Source: Rhynchopus euleeides (lineage: Eukaryota > Euglenozoa > Diplonemea > Diplonemida > Diplonemidae). Taken from it: a stretch of DNA of 64,000 bases. Location: contig OY723268.1 in the NCBI GenBank assembly GCA_963210315.1, positions 310,001 through 374,000 of the forward strand, in the 5' to 3' direction. How positions within the stretch are numbered: position 1 is the first letter of the stretch; every line of letters starts with the position of its first letter. The notes beneath the pieces are model-generated. The model did not search any database. It had not been told where the DNA came from and was given only the letters and a program-made list of their open reading frames with translations. Shown piece by piece: positions 49,642 to 59,338 of this stretch. Made by a program: the position numbers and the translations under genes.

Positions 49642-52496
49642 CTTCCCGACACCAGCAGGGGACGCCCGCGGGCCACGACCCTCCCCCCCGCCGCGGTGGT
49701 GTATGTGAAGGCAGTACCATCTGCCCCCCCGTCAACAAGAGGACGCCCCCGCAAGACCGAGACGAGCGTGACCCCGGAGGAAGCAACCACCATTCGCCAG
49801 GAACTACAGCACACCCTGTCCCAAGCCCTCGCACCCACATACTGGGGGGCCCTCCGCCGCACATACGACAGATACTCGCAGTTCCGGGAAGGGTGGATGA
49901 AAGCGGAGAGGCGGACACTGCCACACGACGAAGGGGCGGTGCTGTGGGTCACGAAGCAACGGAAGGACGGGCTATCAGTGCAGTCCGCCCTCCAGTACCT
50001 CAACAACCTTGCAGCAGCACTCAGACGCTTCGCAGCGTTCCCCCTCGACGGAAGACAAATTGTGGCGGACTACAGGCGGGCGCTGAAACGGGGAGGAGCA
50101 CTACGACCACAGAAGCAAGCAGAACCAGCAACAGCCCACAACATCCGGGAGGCGCTAGCGAAGGAGCCACGTCCCATCGTGAAACTGCTGCTCGGCATCA
50201 TGTGGGGGGGTGCGGCAAGGGCTTCGGACGCACTGCGTTTGGATGTGAAGGACGTCACAGCGGAAAAGCGCAGCGAGCCGATATACGTGCGCTGGACCCA
50301 GTCGAAGGCGGACCCTTTCCACATGGGTCACATCACAGGAATCTCCCTGCCGAAGGACCTACACCGTATCCTCCGACACCGCCTCCGCAGGGCGCGCAGT
50401 GCAGGAGAGACGAGACTGTTCCCGGCGGACGTCACCTACCGGACCGTGGTAAAAGCCGTCAAGCGGGCACGGAGGGGGCTCACGGCACACTCTCTGCGGA
50501 GGGGGGCACTCACACAGCTTGCGCGGAAGAACGTTCCACTGGAGGAGGTGCGCCTCCTCTCGAGACACGCGACGGTCGACGGTGTGATGCGTTACGTATC
50601 AGCGGCGGAAAACGCACACGCGCGCGAGACAGCACAGGTGTCGGCGAAGATCGAGTGGTGAAGAAACAACGACAGCAAGGGGGGACGACGCGCACACAGC
50701 CAAAACCCCTGACAGCAACCCACTTCCCGGGGACCACGAGGCTGTTCGCAGCGCGCCGCTACTACGAAGATGCCACATCCGACGAAGCCACGTCCGACCC
50801 ACCACCCAGTGATGAGGAAGCGTGGAGCGAGGTGGATAGCGCAGAGTCGTACGGTCCGGGTGTCGAGGACCTCTACGGGGAGGACTTGGGTGTGTGCACG
50901 GGGGGGAAGGTGATACGGCCAGCCAACGCGAAGACGGAGCTGCCGGAGGAAGAGGACTACATCGCGGAGATCTGCACCTCACGCCTCAATCTCAAGGAAC
51001 TGCGACGGTTGGACAGCGAGGGTGAACTGACGGGGGTCTTGGACCTCATCGCCAAGCCAGCCGCTTTCGCTGACGCACTGCTTCCCGAGGCCCGCCAAGA
51101 ACTACGTAAAACGGGGAGGAAGGTATCACGCCACATGTTGCACCACCTGGACACCTTGGTTGAGTATGGCGTCCTGACGGAGGCGGATGCACACCCGTAC
51201 CTCACGCTGCCAGCGTTCACCGTGTCCAAGAAGTCTGGGGGCCAACGTTTCATCGTCGACGCAAGGCGGCTAAACGCACTGATGACACGCCCACCGGACA
51301 TGCGTTTGCAGGACATCACGGAGGTGACACAGCGAGTGGCCGCGGCGAGCTGGGTGGTGATGGCAGATGCACGCAGCTGGTTCTACCAGTTCCCCGTACA
51401 CAAGGAGATCCAACGCTACTTCGAAGTGCGCCTAGGCGGGGAGAGAAAGACATTCGTGAAGACCTTCCTGACTGTCATGTGCATGGGGTGGTCACATTCC
51501 CCAGCAATCGCGAACCGCAGCGCACGCGTGCTGCTCCCGCCAGAGCACGGAATAGTCTGGATTGACAACTTCATCGCTGTCGGAGACTCCCTACCAGAGG
51601 CACAGGCGAGGTACGCCGACTTCATCAGCCGCTGCGAGAAGGTGGGGGCCGCCCTGAACTTCGACGACACACAACACGGCGTGCCGCTGCAGGACTTCAC
51701 AGTGTTCGGGATCCACTTCGACCTGACGCGACACCGTTTCCGCATGGACACAGCCTGGGTGCAAAAAGTCCTCGGACGGGAAGAGTACAAGGAAGTCGTC
51801 AACGGCCACACGACACCACGCAGGGCGTTCAGAGTATTCGGGTCTTTCGTCTGGCAGTCGTATGTGATGCGGACACCGATGTGTTACATGCCAGCCGTGT
51901 TGTCCTTCGTGCGGCGCATCGCGAAGCAGACTCACTCGAACAACGCCCGATGGGACTCCAGGGTCGCAGTACCTCCGTCAGTGCAGGCGGAGACAGTGGC
52001 GCGGACACGACTCATCGAGGACAACGAGTGGTATACGCCGCAGAACCCGCCACCGACCATTGAGCTCTGGACAGACGCGTCATCCACGGCGTGGGCGGCG
52101 GTGCTCGTGTTACCGGGAGGGGAGTCAGTGTCCCAAGGTGCGTTCGAAGGGAGCGACGCGGACACGAACATCTTCCTGAAGGAAGCGTATGCAGTGTGGC
52201 AGGGGGTGCGCATGATGCAGCGTGTGAGGGAGGCAAGCGTGACCTGCCACATAGACAACCTCGGCCTGGTGTTCGCGCTCCGGAAGGGCCACTGCGCCAA
52301 CTACCGAGGCAACCTTCTGCTGCAGGAGATATACACAACAGCGCGCCGCCAGCAGATACGACTGATTCCACACTGGGTTGCGACCCACGACCAACGCGCA
52401 GACGCGTACACGCGAGGGACGCAGGCCACACACCCCGTGGAGTTGCCACCAGTGTCGATGCCACCCACACTTTTACCAGCGCGCCCGCCTCGTTGA
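49638..52496 (+). CDS. Reverse transcriptase-RNase H frame, copy 5
   Basis: 952 open codons, complete RT and RNase H residue set, WIDN motif C. Markers: KKQRQQ and DLIAKP (with copy 4) but RFRMD and VARTRL (with copies 2 and 6), so the switch point from copy 4 lies between the DLIAKP and RFRMD sites. Confidence 0.88.
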   Translation: MTSRHQQGTPAGHDPPPRRGGVCEGSTICPPVNKRTPPQDRDERDPGGSNHHSPGTTAHPVPSPRTHILGGPPPHIRQILAVPGRVDESGEADTATRRRGGAVGHEATEGRAISAVRPPVPQQPCSSTQTLRSVPPRRKTNCGGLQAGAETGRSTTTTEASRTSNSPQHPGGASEGATSHRETAARHHVGGCGKGFGRTAFGCEGRHSGKAQRADIRALDPVEGGPFPHGSHHRNLPAEGPTPYPPTPPPQGAQCRRDETVPGGRHLPDRGKSRQAGTEGAHGTLSAEGGTHTACAEERSTGGGAPPLETRDGRRCDALRISGGKRTRARDSTGVGEDRVVKKQRQQGGTTRTQPKPLTATHFPGTTRLFAARRYYEDATSDEATSDPPPSDEEAWSEVDSAESYGPGVEDLYGEDLGVCTGGKVIRPANAKTELPEEEDYIAEICTSRLNLKELRRLDSEGELTGVLDLIAKPAAFADALLPEARQELRKTGRKVSRHMLHHLDTLVEYGVLTEADAHPYLTLPAFTVSKKSGGQRFIVDARRLNALMTRPPDMRLQDITEVTQRVAAASWVVMADARSWFYQFPVHKEIQRYFEVRLGGERKTFVKTFLTVMCMGWSHSPAIANRSARVLLPPEHGIVWIDNFIAVGDSLPEAQARYADFISRCEKVGAALNFDDTQHGVPLQDFTVFGIHFDLTRHRFRMDTAWVQKVLGREEYKEVVNGHTTPRRAFRVFGSFVWQSYVMRTPMCYMPAVLSFVRRIAKQTHSNNARWDSRVAVPPSVQAETVARTRLIEDNEWYTPQNPPPTIELWTDASSTAWAAVLVLPGGESVSQGAFEGSDADTNIFLKEAYAVWQGVRMMQRVREASVTCHIDNLGLVFALRKGHCANYRGNLLLQEIYTTARRQQIRLIPHWVATHDQRADAYTRGTQATHPVELPPVSMPPTLLPARPPR
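49696..50661 (+). CDS. Tyrosine recombinase, copy 5
   Basis: 321 aa, catalytic R-K-H-R-H-Y set intact, same protein as copy 4. The frame is contiguous with Gag apart from the TGA. Confidence 0.9.
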   Translation: MVYVKAVPSAPPSTRGRPRKTETSVTPEEATTIRQELQHTLSQALAPTYWGALRRTYDRYSQFREGWMKAERRTLPHDEGAVLWVTKQRKDGLSVQSALQYLNNLAAALRRFAAFPLDGRQIVADYRRALKRGGALRPQKQAEPATAHNIREALAKEPRPIVKLLLGIMWGGAARASDALRLDVKDVTAEKRSEPIYVRWTQSKADPFHMGHITGISLPKDLHRILRHRLRRARSAGETRLFPADVTYRTVVKAVKRARRGLTAHSLRRGALTQLARKNVPLEEVRLLSRHATVDGVMRYVSAAENAHARETAQVSAKIEW

Positions 52497-52737
52497 GAAC
52501 GAGACGGACACGTCCCTCCGGATGAGGGTCCTGGTGTAGAAGCGTCAACGCAACAAACAAAGGAAATTCATCAGAGCGGTTGTAGCTGTGAAGTGATAGG
52601 GCGCTTTTTTCCAATTTGCCACTTTTTTAAAAAAAAATTACCCCTCCACTTTTTGCCTTGCTGCCCCCTCCACTGCTCCGCATGCATGACCCCCCCCCCC
52701 CCCACCTCCCACACCCCACCCCCCCAGCCCGTTTTTT

Positions 52738-52866
52738 TTAAGCACACTCGTGTGAGCGGAAAGCGCCCCACCACAGCTGCAACCAAACGTGGTGTAGAAG
52801 CGTCAACGCAACAAACAAAAGGAAATTCATCAGAGCGGTTGTAGCTGTGAAGTGATAGGGCGCTTT
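52738..52866 (+). mobile_element. Shortened solo arm element, family 1
   Basis: The outer left arm to CCAAACGTG joins straight to GTGTAGAAGCGTCAACGCA and the right arm. The inner 60 bp of the left arm are missing (GTG at both junction sides). The core and both outer ends remain. Confidence 0.88.
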
Positions 52867-53351
52867 GCACCACCCCTTGGTTACCCGCATTACCTAATTT
52901 TTTTTGGAGATGCCAGCAAACATGCAAGCCCAGGTCATAACTGAGGCCTACTCCCCCACCCCACCCCAGCCCACCCACCCCCCGCCACCACTCTGGCACG
53001 ATTCCTACTCGCTACGTCTGGTCCGTTCCCCCTCCCACATCCTGCCCGACAGCCACGCCTTTTTCTTTTGCTGGAAGCGGCTGAAGCAACAGAGTTGCAG
53101 AGCGCAATCAGTGGGGTGTGCTGTTGCACTCTGATGTTGCCTCTCACTCCCTCGCTCTCTTGAGATGGGGAGGGGGGGAGGGGGGGCGGTAGTGCTCGAC
53201 ACAACAGAAAGGAGTTTTTCGGGAATTCTCGGGGAACGACCCTTCCCCCCCCCCCTCCCCCTTCCCCCCGCAGAGCACCGGCGGGGGGAAAGGCCAGAAT
53301 GCTTGAACAGTTATAGCAATGCAAAAGCTGGAGGGGAGAACATTATTTTTT

Positions 53352-53466
53352 TTACGCACACTTGTGAGCAGAAAATGTCACTCCACCACAGCCAAACGTG
53401 CTCCGCACACCACTAGCCTCCCCCATCACAGGAGTTGAGGCATTTGTGTGTGGAAGCGTCAACGCA
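53352..53466 (+). mobile_element. Left arm of another divergent YR-element family
   Basis: T-run, TTACGCACACTTGTGAGCAG, GTCACTCCACCACAGCCAAA, CGTGCTCCGCACACC, then GTGTGGAAGCGTCAACGCA. It is colinear with the family-1 left arm and has a perfect core except one base. What follows is not a known right arm. Confidence 0.75.
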
Positions 53467-54084
53467 GAGAGAGGGGGGGGGGGGCAGTGTATCCGCTAAT
53501 CCAACATTGCGAACACACAAACGCTAGCGCATCAGTTTCTAATGCGTTAGTCTTTCGTGGACTTCCTGCATGATGCACGTCCGCTAATCCACATAGCCAA
53601 CGCACAAACGCGAGACAAAGTGAACCGCATCACAGAAACTGGCTGCAAAGTGACACCTTGTGACACACAGCGCCCCCCCCCCCCCCCCAACAGCTCAGCA
53701 CATATAACGCGCAGGCAAAACTGCGATTCCTTCCTTCCTCGAGTCTCCTTCACCCCCCTCCCCACCGAAACTTTCCGAGCCACGGACAACTACCCTGAAC
53801 AAGAAGCATACGAAAGGGATTTTTTTATGAGAGACGGAAACCACAGTAGTGCGTGGAGAGAGGAGGGGGCGGGCAAACAAAGGGAACAGGGGGGGGGGGG
53901 GGGGGGGGGGAGGGGGGTGGGTGATGGGAAAAAACCGTTGCTTGCTAATGCCAGAAGGCAAAATATTACTTCTTTGGTCGGGGGGGGGGGGGGGTCACAT
54001 CAATATCCAAACGACCTGAGCTAGGGCAGATGCTTGGATATTGCGATGGGGAGGGACACCACGGACTAGTCGCCCGGACGACTA

Positions 54085-54185
54085 TCGGGACGACGGGTGA
54101 AATGACGACGGGTGAAACGACGGGTGGCACCCGTCGAGTCGACGGGTGGACCCGTCGAGTCGACGGGTGGCACCCGTCGGCTGCT
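54085..54185. repeat. GACGGGT/ACCCGTC palindrome cluster
   Basis: Direct and inverted copies of GACGGGTG with CACCCGTCGAGTCGACGGGT hairpins, just outside the tandem solo and copy 6. Confidence 0.7.
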
Positions 54186-54237
54186 GCCCCAGGGTGGCCG
54201 GATTTTCGACATGTCGAAAAAAAAATTTTTTGGCCGA

Positions 54238-54425
54238 AAAGCGCCCTATCACTTCACAGCTACAACCGCTCTGATGAATTTCCTTTTGTTTGTTGCGTTG
54301 ACGCTTCTACACACAAAACCCTGAACTGATCACACCCTGAGCCTGATGAAGGGTGGGGTTAGTGTATAGAGCACGTTTGGTTGCAGCTGTGGTGGGGCGC
54401 TTTCCGCTCACACGAGTGTGCTTAA
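54238..54425 (-). mobile_element. Solo arm element in tandem with copy 6
   Basis: Complete left arm-core-right arm; its left-arm end abuts the right end of copy 6 (CTTAAAAAGCGCCC). Confidence 0.92.
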
Positions 54426-54537
54426 AAAGCGCCCTATCACTTCACAGCTACAACCGCTCTGATGAATTTCCTTTTGTTTGTTGCGTTGACGCTTCTACAC
54501 CAGGACCCTCATCCGGAGGGACGTGTCCGTCTCGTTC

Positions 54538-57396
54538 TCAACGAGGCGGGCGCGCTGGTAAAAGTGTGGGTGGCATCGACACTGGTGGCAACTCCACGGG
54601 GTGTGTGGCCTGCGTCCCTCGCGTGTACGCGTCTGCGCGTTGGTCGTGGGTCGCAACCCAGTGTGGAATCAGTCGTATCTGCTGGCGGCGCGCTGTTGTG
54701 TATATCTCCTGCAGCAGAAGGTTGCCTCGGTAGTTGGCGCAGTGGCCCTTCCGGAGCGCGAACACCAGGCCGAGGTTGTCTATGTGGCAGGTCACGCTTG
54801 CCTCCCTCACACGCTGCATCATGCGCACCCCCTGCCACACTGCATACGCTTCCTTCAGGAAGATGTTCGTGTCCGCGTCGCTCCCTTCGAACGCACCTTG
54901 GGACACTGACTCCCCTCCCGGTAACACGAGCACCGCCGCCCACGCCGTGGATGACGCGTCTGTCCAGAGCTCAATGGTCGGTGGCGGGTTCTGCGGCGTA
55001 TACCACTCGTTGTCCTCGATGAGTCGTGTCCGCGCCACTGTCTCCGCCTGCACTGACGGAGGTACTGCGACCCTGGAGTCCCATCGGGCGTTGTTCGAGT
55101 GAGTCTGCTTCGCGATGCGCCGCACGAAGGACAACACGGCTGGCATGTAACACATCGGTGTCCGCATCACATACGACTGCCAGACGAAAGACCCGAATAC
55201 TCTGAACGCCCTGCGTGGTGTCGTGTGGCCGTTGACGACTTCCTTGTACTCTTCCCGTCCGAGGACTTTTTGCACCCAGGCTGTGTCCATGCGGAAACGG
55301 TGTCGCGTCAGGTCGAAGTGGATCCCGAACACTGTGAAGTCCTGCAGCGGCACGCCGTGTTGTGTGTCGTCGAAGTTCAGGGCGGCCCCCACCTTCTCGC
55401 AGCGGCTGATGAAGTCGGCGTACCTCGCCTGTGCCTCTGGTAGGGAGTCTCCGACAGCGATGAAGTTGTCAATCCAGACTATTCCGTGCTCTGGCGGGAG
55501 CAGCACGCGTGCGCTGCGGTTCGCGATTGCCGGGGAATGTGACCACCCCATGCACATGACAGTCAGGAAGGTCTTCACGAATGTCTTTCTCTCCCCGCCT
55601 AGGCGCACTTCGAAGTAGCGTTGGATCTCCTTGTGTACGGGGAACTGGTAGAACCAGCTGCGTGCATCTGCCATCACCACCCAGCTCGCCGCGGCCACTC
55701 GCTGTGTCACCTCCGTGATGTCCTGCAAACGCATGTCCGGTGGGCGTGTCATCAGTGCGTTTAGCCGCCTTGCGTCGACGATGAAACGTTGGCCCCCAGA
55801 CTTCTTGGACACGGTGAACGCTGGCAGCGTGAGGTACGGGTGTGCATCCGCCTCCGTCAGGACGCCATACTCAACCAAGGTGTCCAGGTGGTGCAACATG
55901 TGGCGTGATACCTTCCTCCCCGTTTTACGTAGTTCTTGGCGGGCCTCGGGAAGCAGTGCGTCAGCGAAAGCGGCTGGCTTGGTGATGAGGTCCAGGACCC
56001 CCGTCAGTTCACCCTCGCTGTCCAACCGTCGCAGTTCCTTGAGATTGAGGCGTGAGGTGCAGATCTCCGCGATGTAGTCCTCTTCCTCCGGCAGCTCCGT
56101 CTTCGCGTTGGCTGGCCGTATCACCTTCCCCCCCGTGCACACACCCAAGTCCTCCCCGTAGAGGTCCTCGACACCCGGACCGTACGACTCTGCGCTATCC
56201 ACCTCGCTCCACGCTTCCTCATCACTGGGTGGAGGGTCGGACGTGGCTTCGTCGGATGTGGCATCTTCGTAGTAGCGGCGCGCTGCGAACAGCCTCGTGG
56301 TCCCCGGGAAGTGGGTTGCTGTCAGGGGTTTTGGCTGTGTGCGCGTAGTCCCCCCTTGCTGTCGTTTTTTCTTCACCACTCGATCTTCGCCGACACCTGT
56401 GCTGTCTCGCGCGCGTGTGCGTTTTCCGCCGCTGATACGTAACGCATCACACCGTCGACCGTCGCGTGTCTCGAGAGGAGGCGCACCTCCTCCAGTGGAA
56501 CGTTCTTCCGCGCAAGCTGTGTGAGTGCCCCCCTCCGCAGAGAGTGTGCCGTGAGCCCCCTCCGTGCCCGCTTGACGGCTTTTACCACGGTCCGGTAGGT
56601 GACGTCCGCCGGGAACAGTCTCGTCTCTCCTGCACTGCGCGCCCTGCGGAGGCGGTGTCGGAGGATACGGTGTAGGTCCTTCGGCAGGGAGATTCCTGTG
56701 ATGTGACCCATGTGGAAAGGGTCCGCCTTCGACTGGGTCCAGCGCACGTATATCGGCTCGCTGCGCTTTTCCGCTGTGACGTCCTTCACATCCAAACGCA
56801 GTGCGTCCGAAGCCCTTGCCGCACCCCCCCACATGATGCCGAGCAGCAGTTTCACGATGGGACGTGGCTCCTTCGCTAGCGCCTCCCGGATGTTGTGGGC
56901 TGTTGCTGGTTCTGCTTGCTTCTGTGGTCGTAGTGCTCCTCCCCGTTTCAGCGCCCGCCTGTAGTCCGCCACAATTTGTCTTCCGTCGAGGGGGAACGCT
57001 GCGAAGCGTCTGAGTGCTGCTGCAAGGTTGTTGAGGTACTGGAGGGCGGACTGCACTGATAGCCCGTCCTTCCGTTGCTTCGTGACCCACAGCACCGCCC
57101 CTTCGTCGTGTGGCAGTGTCCGCCTCTCCGCTTTCATCCACCCTTCCCGGAACTGCGAGTATCTGCCGTATGTGCGGCGGAGGGCCCCCCAGTATGTGGG
57201 TGCGAGGGCTTGGGACAGGGTGTGCTGTAGTTCCTGGCGAATGGTGGTTGCTTCCTCCGGGGTCACGCTCGTCTCGGTCTTGCGGGGGCGTCCTCTTGTT
57301 GACGGGGGGGCAGATGGTACTGCCTTCACATACACCACCGCGGCGGGGGGGAGGGTCGTGGCCCGCGGGCGTCCCCTGCTGGTGTCGGGAAGTCAC
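54538..57396 (-). CDS. Reverse transcriptase-RNase H frame, copy 6
   Basis: 952 open codons with all catalytic residues and WIDN. KKKRQQ, DLITKP, EYGVLTE, RFRMD, VARTRL: closest to copy 2 by these markers but lacking its EYGALTE change. Confidence 0.88.
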   Translation of the reverse strand: MTSRHQQGTPAGHDPPPRRGGVCEGSTICPPVNKRTPPQDRDERDPGGSNHHSPGTTAHPVPSPRTHILGGPPPHIRQILAVPGRVDESGEADTATRRRGGAVGHEATEGRAISAVRPPVPQQPCSSTQTLRSVPPRRKTNCGGLQAGAETGRSTTTTEASRTSNSPQHPGGASEGATSHRETAARHHVGGCGKGFGRTAFGCEGRHSGKAQRADIRALDPVEGGPFPHGSHHRNLPAEGPTPYPPTPPPQGAQCRRDETVPGGRHLPDRGKSRQAGTEGAHGTLSAEGGTHTACAEERSTGGGAPPLETRDGRRCDALRISGGKRTRARDSTGVGEDRVVKKKRQQGGTTRTQPKPLTATHFPGTTRLFAARRYYEDATSDEATSDPPPSDEEAWSEVDSAESYGPGVEDLYGEDLGVCTGGKVIRPANAKTELPEEEDYIAEICTSRLNLKELRRLDSEGELTGVLDLITKPAAFADALLPEARQELRKTGRKVSRHMLHHLDTLVEYGVLTEADAHPYLTLPAFTVSKKSGGQRFIVDARRLNALMTRPPDMRLQDITEVTQRVAAASWVVMADARSWFYQFPVHKEIQRYFEVRLGGERKTFVKTFLTVMCMGWSHSPAIANRSARVLLPPEHGIVWIDNFIAVGDSLPEAQARYADFISRCEKVGAALNFDDTQHGVPLQDFTVFGIHFDLTRHRFRMDTAWVQKVLGREEYKEVVNGHTTPRRAFRVFGSFVWQSYVMRTPMCYMPAVLSFVRRIAKQTHSNNARWDSRVAVPPSVQAETVARTRLIEDNEWYTPQNPPPTIELWTDASSTAWAAVLVLPGGESVSQGAFEGSDADTNIFLKEAYAVWQGVRMMQRVREASVTCHIDNLGLVFALRKGHCANYRGNLLLQEIYTTARRQQIRLIPHWVATHDQRADAYTRGTQATHPVELPPVSMPPTLLPARPPR
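56373..57338 (-). CDS. Tyrosine recombinase, copy 6
   Basis: 321 aa, complete catalytic set. Private change in the N-terminal core-binding region: LRRTYGRYSQF (others TYDRYSQF). Confidence 0.9.
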   Translation of the reverse strand: MVYVKAVPSAPPSTRGRPRKTETSVTPEEATTIRQELQHTLSQALAPTYWGALRRTYGRYSQFREGWMKAERRTLPHDEGAVLWVTKQRKDGLSVQSALQYLNNLAAALRRFAAFPLDGRQIVADYRRALKRGGALRPQKQAEPATAHNIREALAKEPRPIVKLLLGIMWGGAARASDALRLDVKDVTAEKRSEPIYVRWTQSKADPFHMGHITGISLPKDLHRILRHRLRRARSAGETRLFPADVTYRTVVKAVKRARRGLTAHSLRRGALTQLARKNVPLEEVRLLSRHATVDGVMRYVSAAENAHARETAQVSAKIEW

Positions 57397-58463
57397 TGTC
57401 GCTTGCCTTTCCCCCCCCGTCCTTTGTGGTGGCCCTTTCCCGAGTAGGGCGCGGGGCGGTCCTGCGTGTTACGCTCCTGCAGGAACCGCTCTTGAAACGC
57501 GGCCCGCCTCTCCTGCGTGTCGTCCTGCGTGGCCCGCCCCTCCCGGAGTAGGCGCCCGTGTGCCACCGCATCGTACTTCGCTGGGTCCATAATCTTCGCC
57601 TTTGCCAGGTAGAGGCGGGCGCCCGCTCGCCCCTTCAGGAGAAAGTGTGCGTTCATAGCGACGATTGTCTTGTGAAGGGCCTCGGTAAAACGGTCCGGAT
57701 CGTCGTCGTCGCGGATCAGCCCCATTGTCTGAAACAGAGAGTCGAAGGCCTGGATGAGCTGGTGTTGCCAGTCCGGTGAACTCGGGGCATCGCTGAGCTC
57801 CGCCTGTCGGAAAACCCGGGATACCTCAGCTTTCACCAACCTGCGTCCGGGGGCAGTGGCGATCGACGATCCCCAGGTCGACACGATGTGGGCGGAGAAG
57901 TCAGCGGGCAGCTCGGCCTCCGTCCGCTGCAGCGCCTTCTGCAGAGTGGCCATCTGCTTCGCCTGCGTCTCCACGGTCTTCTTCAGCTCCTTCTGCTCCT
58001 TCTCCAGCCGGCCTGTCAACTTCAGCAGGTACTCCAGCGAGTTCGCCACGCGGAGATCGGTGTTCGAGTCGGCGGGGTGGTGTGCGTCCCTGTGCTGGAG
58101 GCCCGTGCCACTCTGGCTGTCCGCCTCGCTGTACTCCCCGTCCTCGCCTAGCTCGCCCGCCCCTGCTGCCAGGTCCGCCGCGGTCTCCTCGTCGACCGCC
58201 TGCCGGACCCATGCGCACTCGGGGCACACCCAGCCCCTGTCCCCTGCGCCCTCGAGCCATTCGGGGACGATGTGCGCCGGGATGTGCTCTCTCATGCACG
58301 TCCTGACCGTGGTCCCACCGCAGTCGTGGCAGCTGAATGCGGTCCTGGCTGTGTGCGTTGTATTGCAGGTTTCGAATATGCACTCGGGGCGACGCTCTGC
58401 TGGCTCGTTGTCGGGGTGGGCGGGGTCGGGAACCTTCAGGGTGTCCCAATCCAGAGTGGCCAT
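57393..58463 (-). CDS. Gag-like protein, copy 6
   Basis: 356 aa with zinc cluster, coiled coil and basic tail. It reads RFTEALHK with VAMNAHF. G8 and TGA-CTT are present at its end. Confidence 0.85.
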   Translation of the reverse strand: MATLDWDTLKVPDPAHPDNEPAERRPECIFETCNTTHTARTAFSCHDCGGTTVRTCMREHIPAHIVPEWLEGAGDRGWVCPECAWVRQAVDEETAADLAAGAGELGEDGEYSEADSQSGTGLQHRDAHHPADSNTDLRVANSLEYLLKLTGRLEKEQKELKKTVETQAKQMATLQKALQRTEAELPADFSAHIVSTWGSSIATAPGRRLVKAEVSRVFRQAELSDAPSSPDWQHQLIQAFDSLFQTMGLIRDDDDPDRFTEALHKTIVAMNAHFLLKGRAGARLYLAKAKIMDPAKYDAVAHGRLLREGRATQDDTQERRAAFQERFLQERNTQDRPAPYSGKGHHKGRGGKGKRQ

Positions 58464-58482
58464 CTTCTCTGTTACGCAGCTC

Positions 58483-58770
58483 GGCGTAGTTACTGTCCCT
58501 CTCTGTTTGTTACACGCAGCACGGCGTTGTTACTGTCCCTCTCTGTAAGATACACGCAGCTCGGCGTAGTTACTGTCCCTCTCTGTTTGTTACACGCAGC
58601 ACGGCGTTGTTACTGCCCCTCTCTGTAAGATACACGCAGCTCGGCGTAGTTACTGTCCCTCTCTGACCTCAAAATACGCGCAGCTCGGCGTACTCCCTCA
58701 GCCCGTAGTTACGCACGGCGTAGTTACTGTCCCTCTCTCTTCAGAACAACCACGCAGCTCGGCGTACTCT
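58483..58770 (-). repeat. Leader minisatellite, copy 6
   Basis: About seven units, near-identical in order to copy 2, including the TAACAAACAGAGAGGGACAG variants. Confidence 0.9.
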
Positions 58771-58963
58771 GTCCGCTTCTGTCACTCTTGCCCCCCTCTT
58801 GATTCTCTCGCCTGCTTGATAGTTTGTTGCGTTGACGCTTCTACACACAAAACCCTGAACTGATCACACCCTGAGCCTGATGAAGGGTGGGGTTAGTGTA
58901 TAGAGCACGTTTGGTTGCAGCTGTGGTGGGGCGCTTTCCGCTCACACGAGTGTGCTTAAAAAA

Positions 58964-59231
58964 AAATACGCGTACTAGACGTCCTTCTGTCGATATCTTA
59001 CTTGGCGCTATGGAAACACAAAAATGGAACGAAGAAAAATGTTTTGTTGACCGCTTCCACCACTCCTCTGCACAAATCTCACGACCGGCTATTGTGTGTT
59101 TGTGTTGTCTGAAGTACAGAAGGTGTGGTGGAGCACGAAGAAAGGGAAACATGACAGAGGTGATGACGCCAGTCCTTTCTAGTATCGTATTTCCTCCTAT
59201 ACACAATGCTGCGCTGTGTTTTGGATGGTAT
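58964..59231 (-). mobile_element. Solo arm element of family 2, inverted copy
   Basis: Mirror of 39073-39340. Confidence 0.8.
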
Positions 59232-59338
59232 AAATACGCGTACTAGACGTCCTTCTGTCGATATCTTACTTGGCGCTATGGAAACACAAAAATGGAACGA
59301 AGAAAAATGTTTTGTTGACCGCTTCCACCCAGGACCCT

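Larger units (their letters stand above)
48158..52607 (+). mobile_element. Full-length YR retroelement, family 1, copy 5 (leader deletion)
   Basis: Left arm and core run directly into CGGGACAGTAACTACGCC, so about 70 bp of leader between core and minisatellite are missing. All frames are open. The right end runs into a T-run followed by unrelated sequence. Confidence 0.92.
52867..54237. other. Intergenic, no gene; low-complexity runs
   Basis: Holds a divergent left arm (53352-53466), two direct copies of CCGCTAATCCA with CACAAACGC (near 53500 and 53580), G-runs near 53889 and 53980, and GACGGGT palindromes. No frame with a recognisable domain. Confidence 0.55.
54426..58959 (-). mobile_element. 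Full-length YR retroelement, family 1, copy 6 (subfamily B)
   Basis: All parts are present and all frames open. The left-arm end runs into a shared A-run that is also the end of the inverted family-2 block at 58964. Confidence 0.92.
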
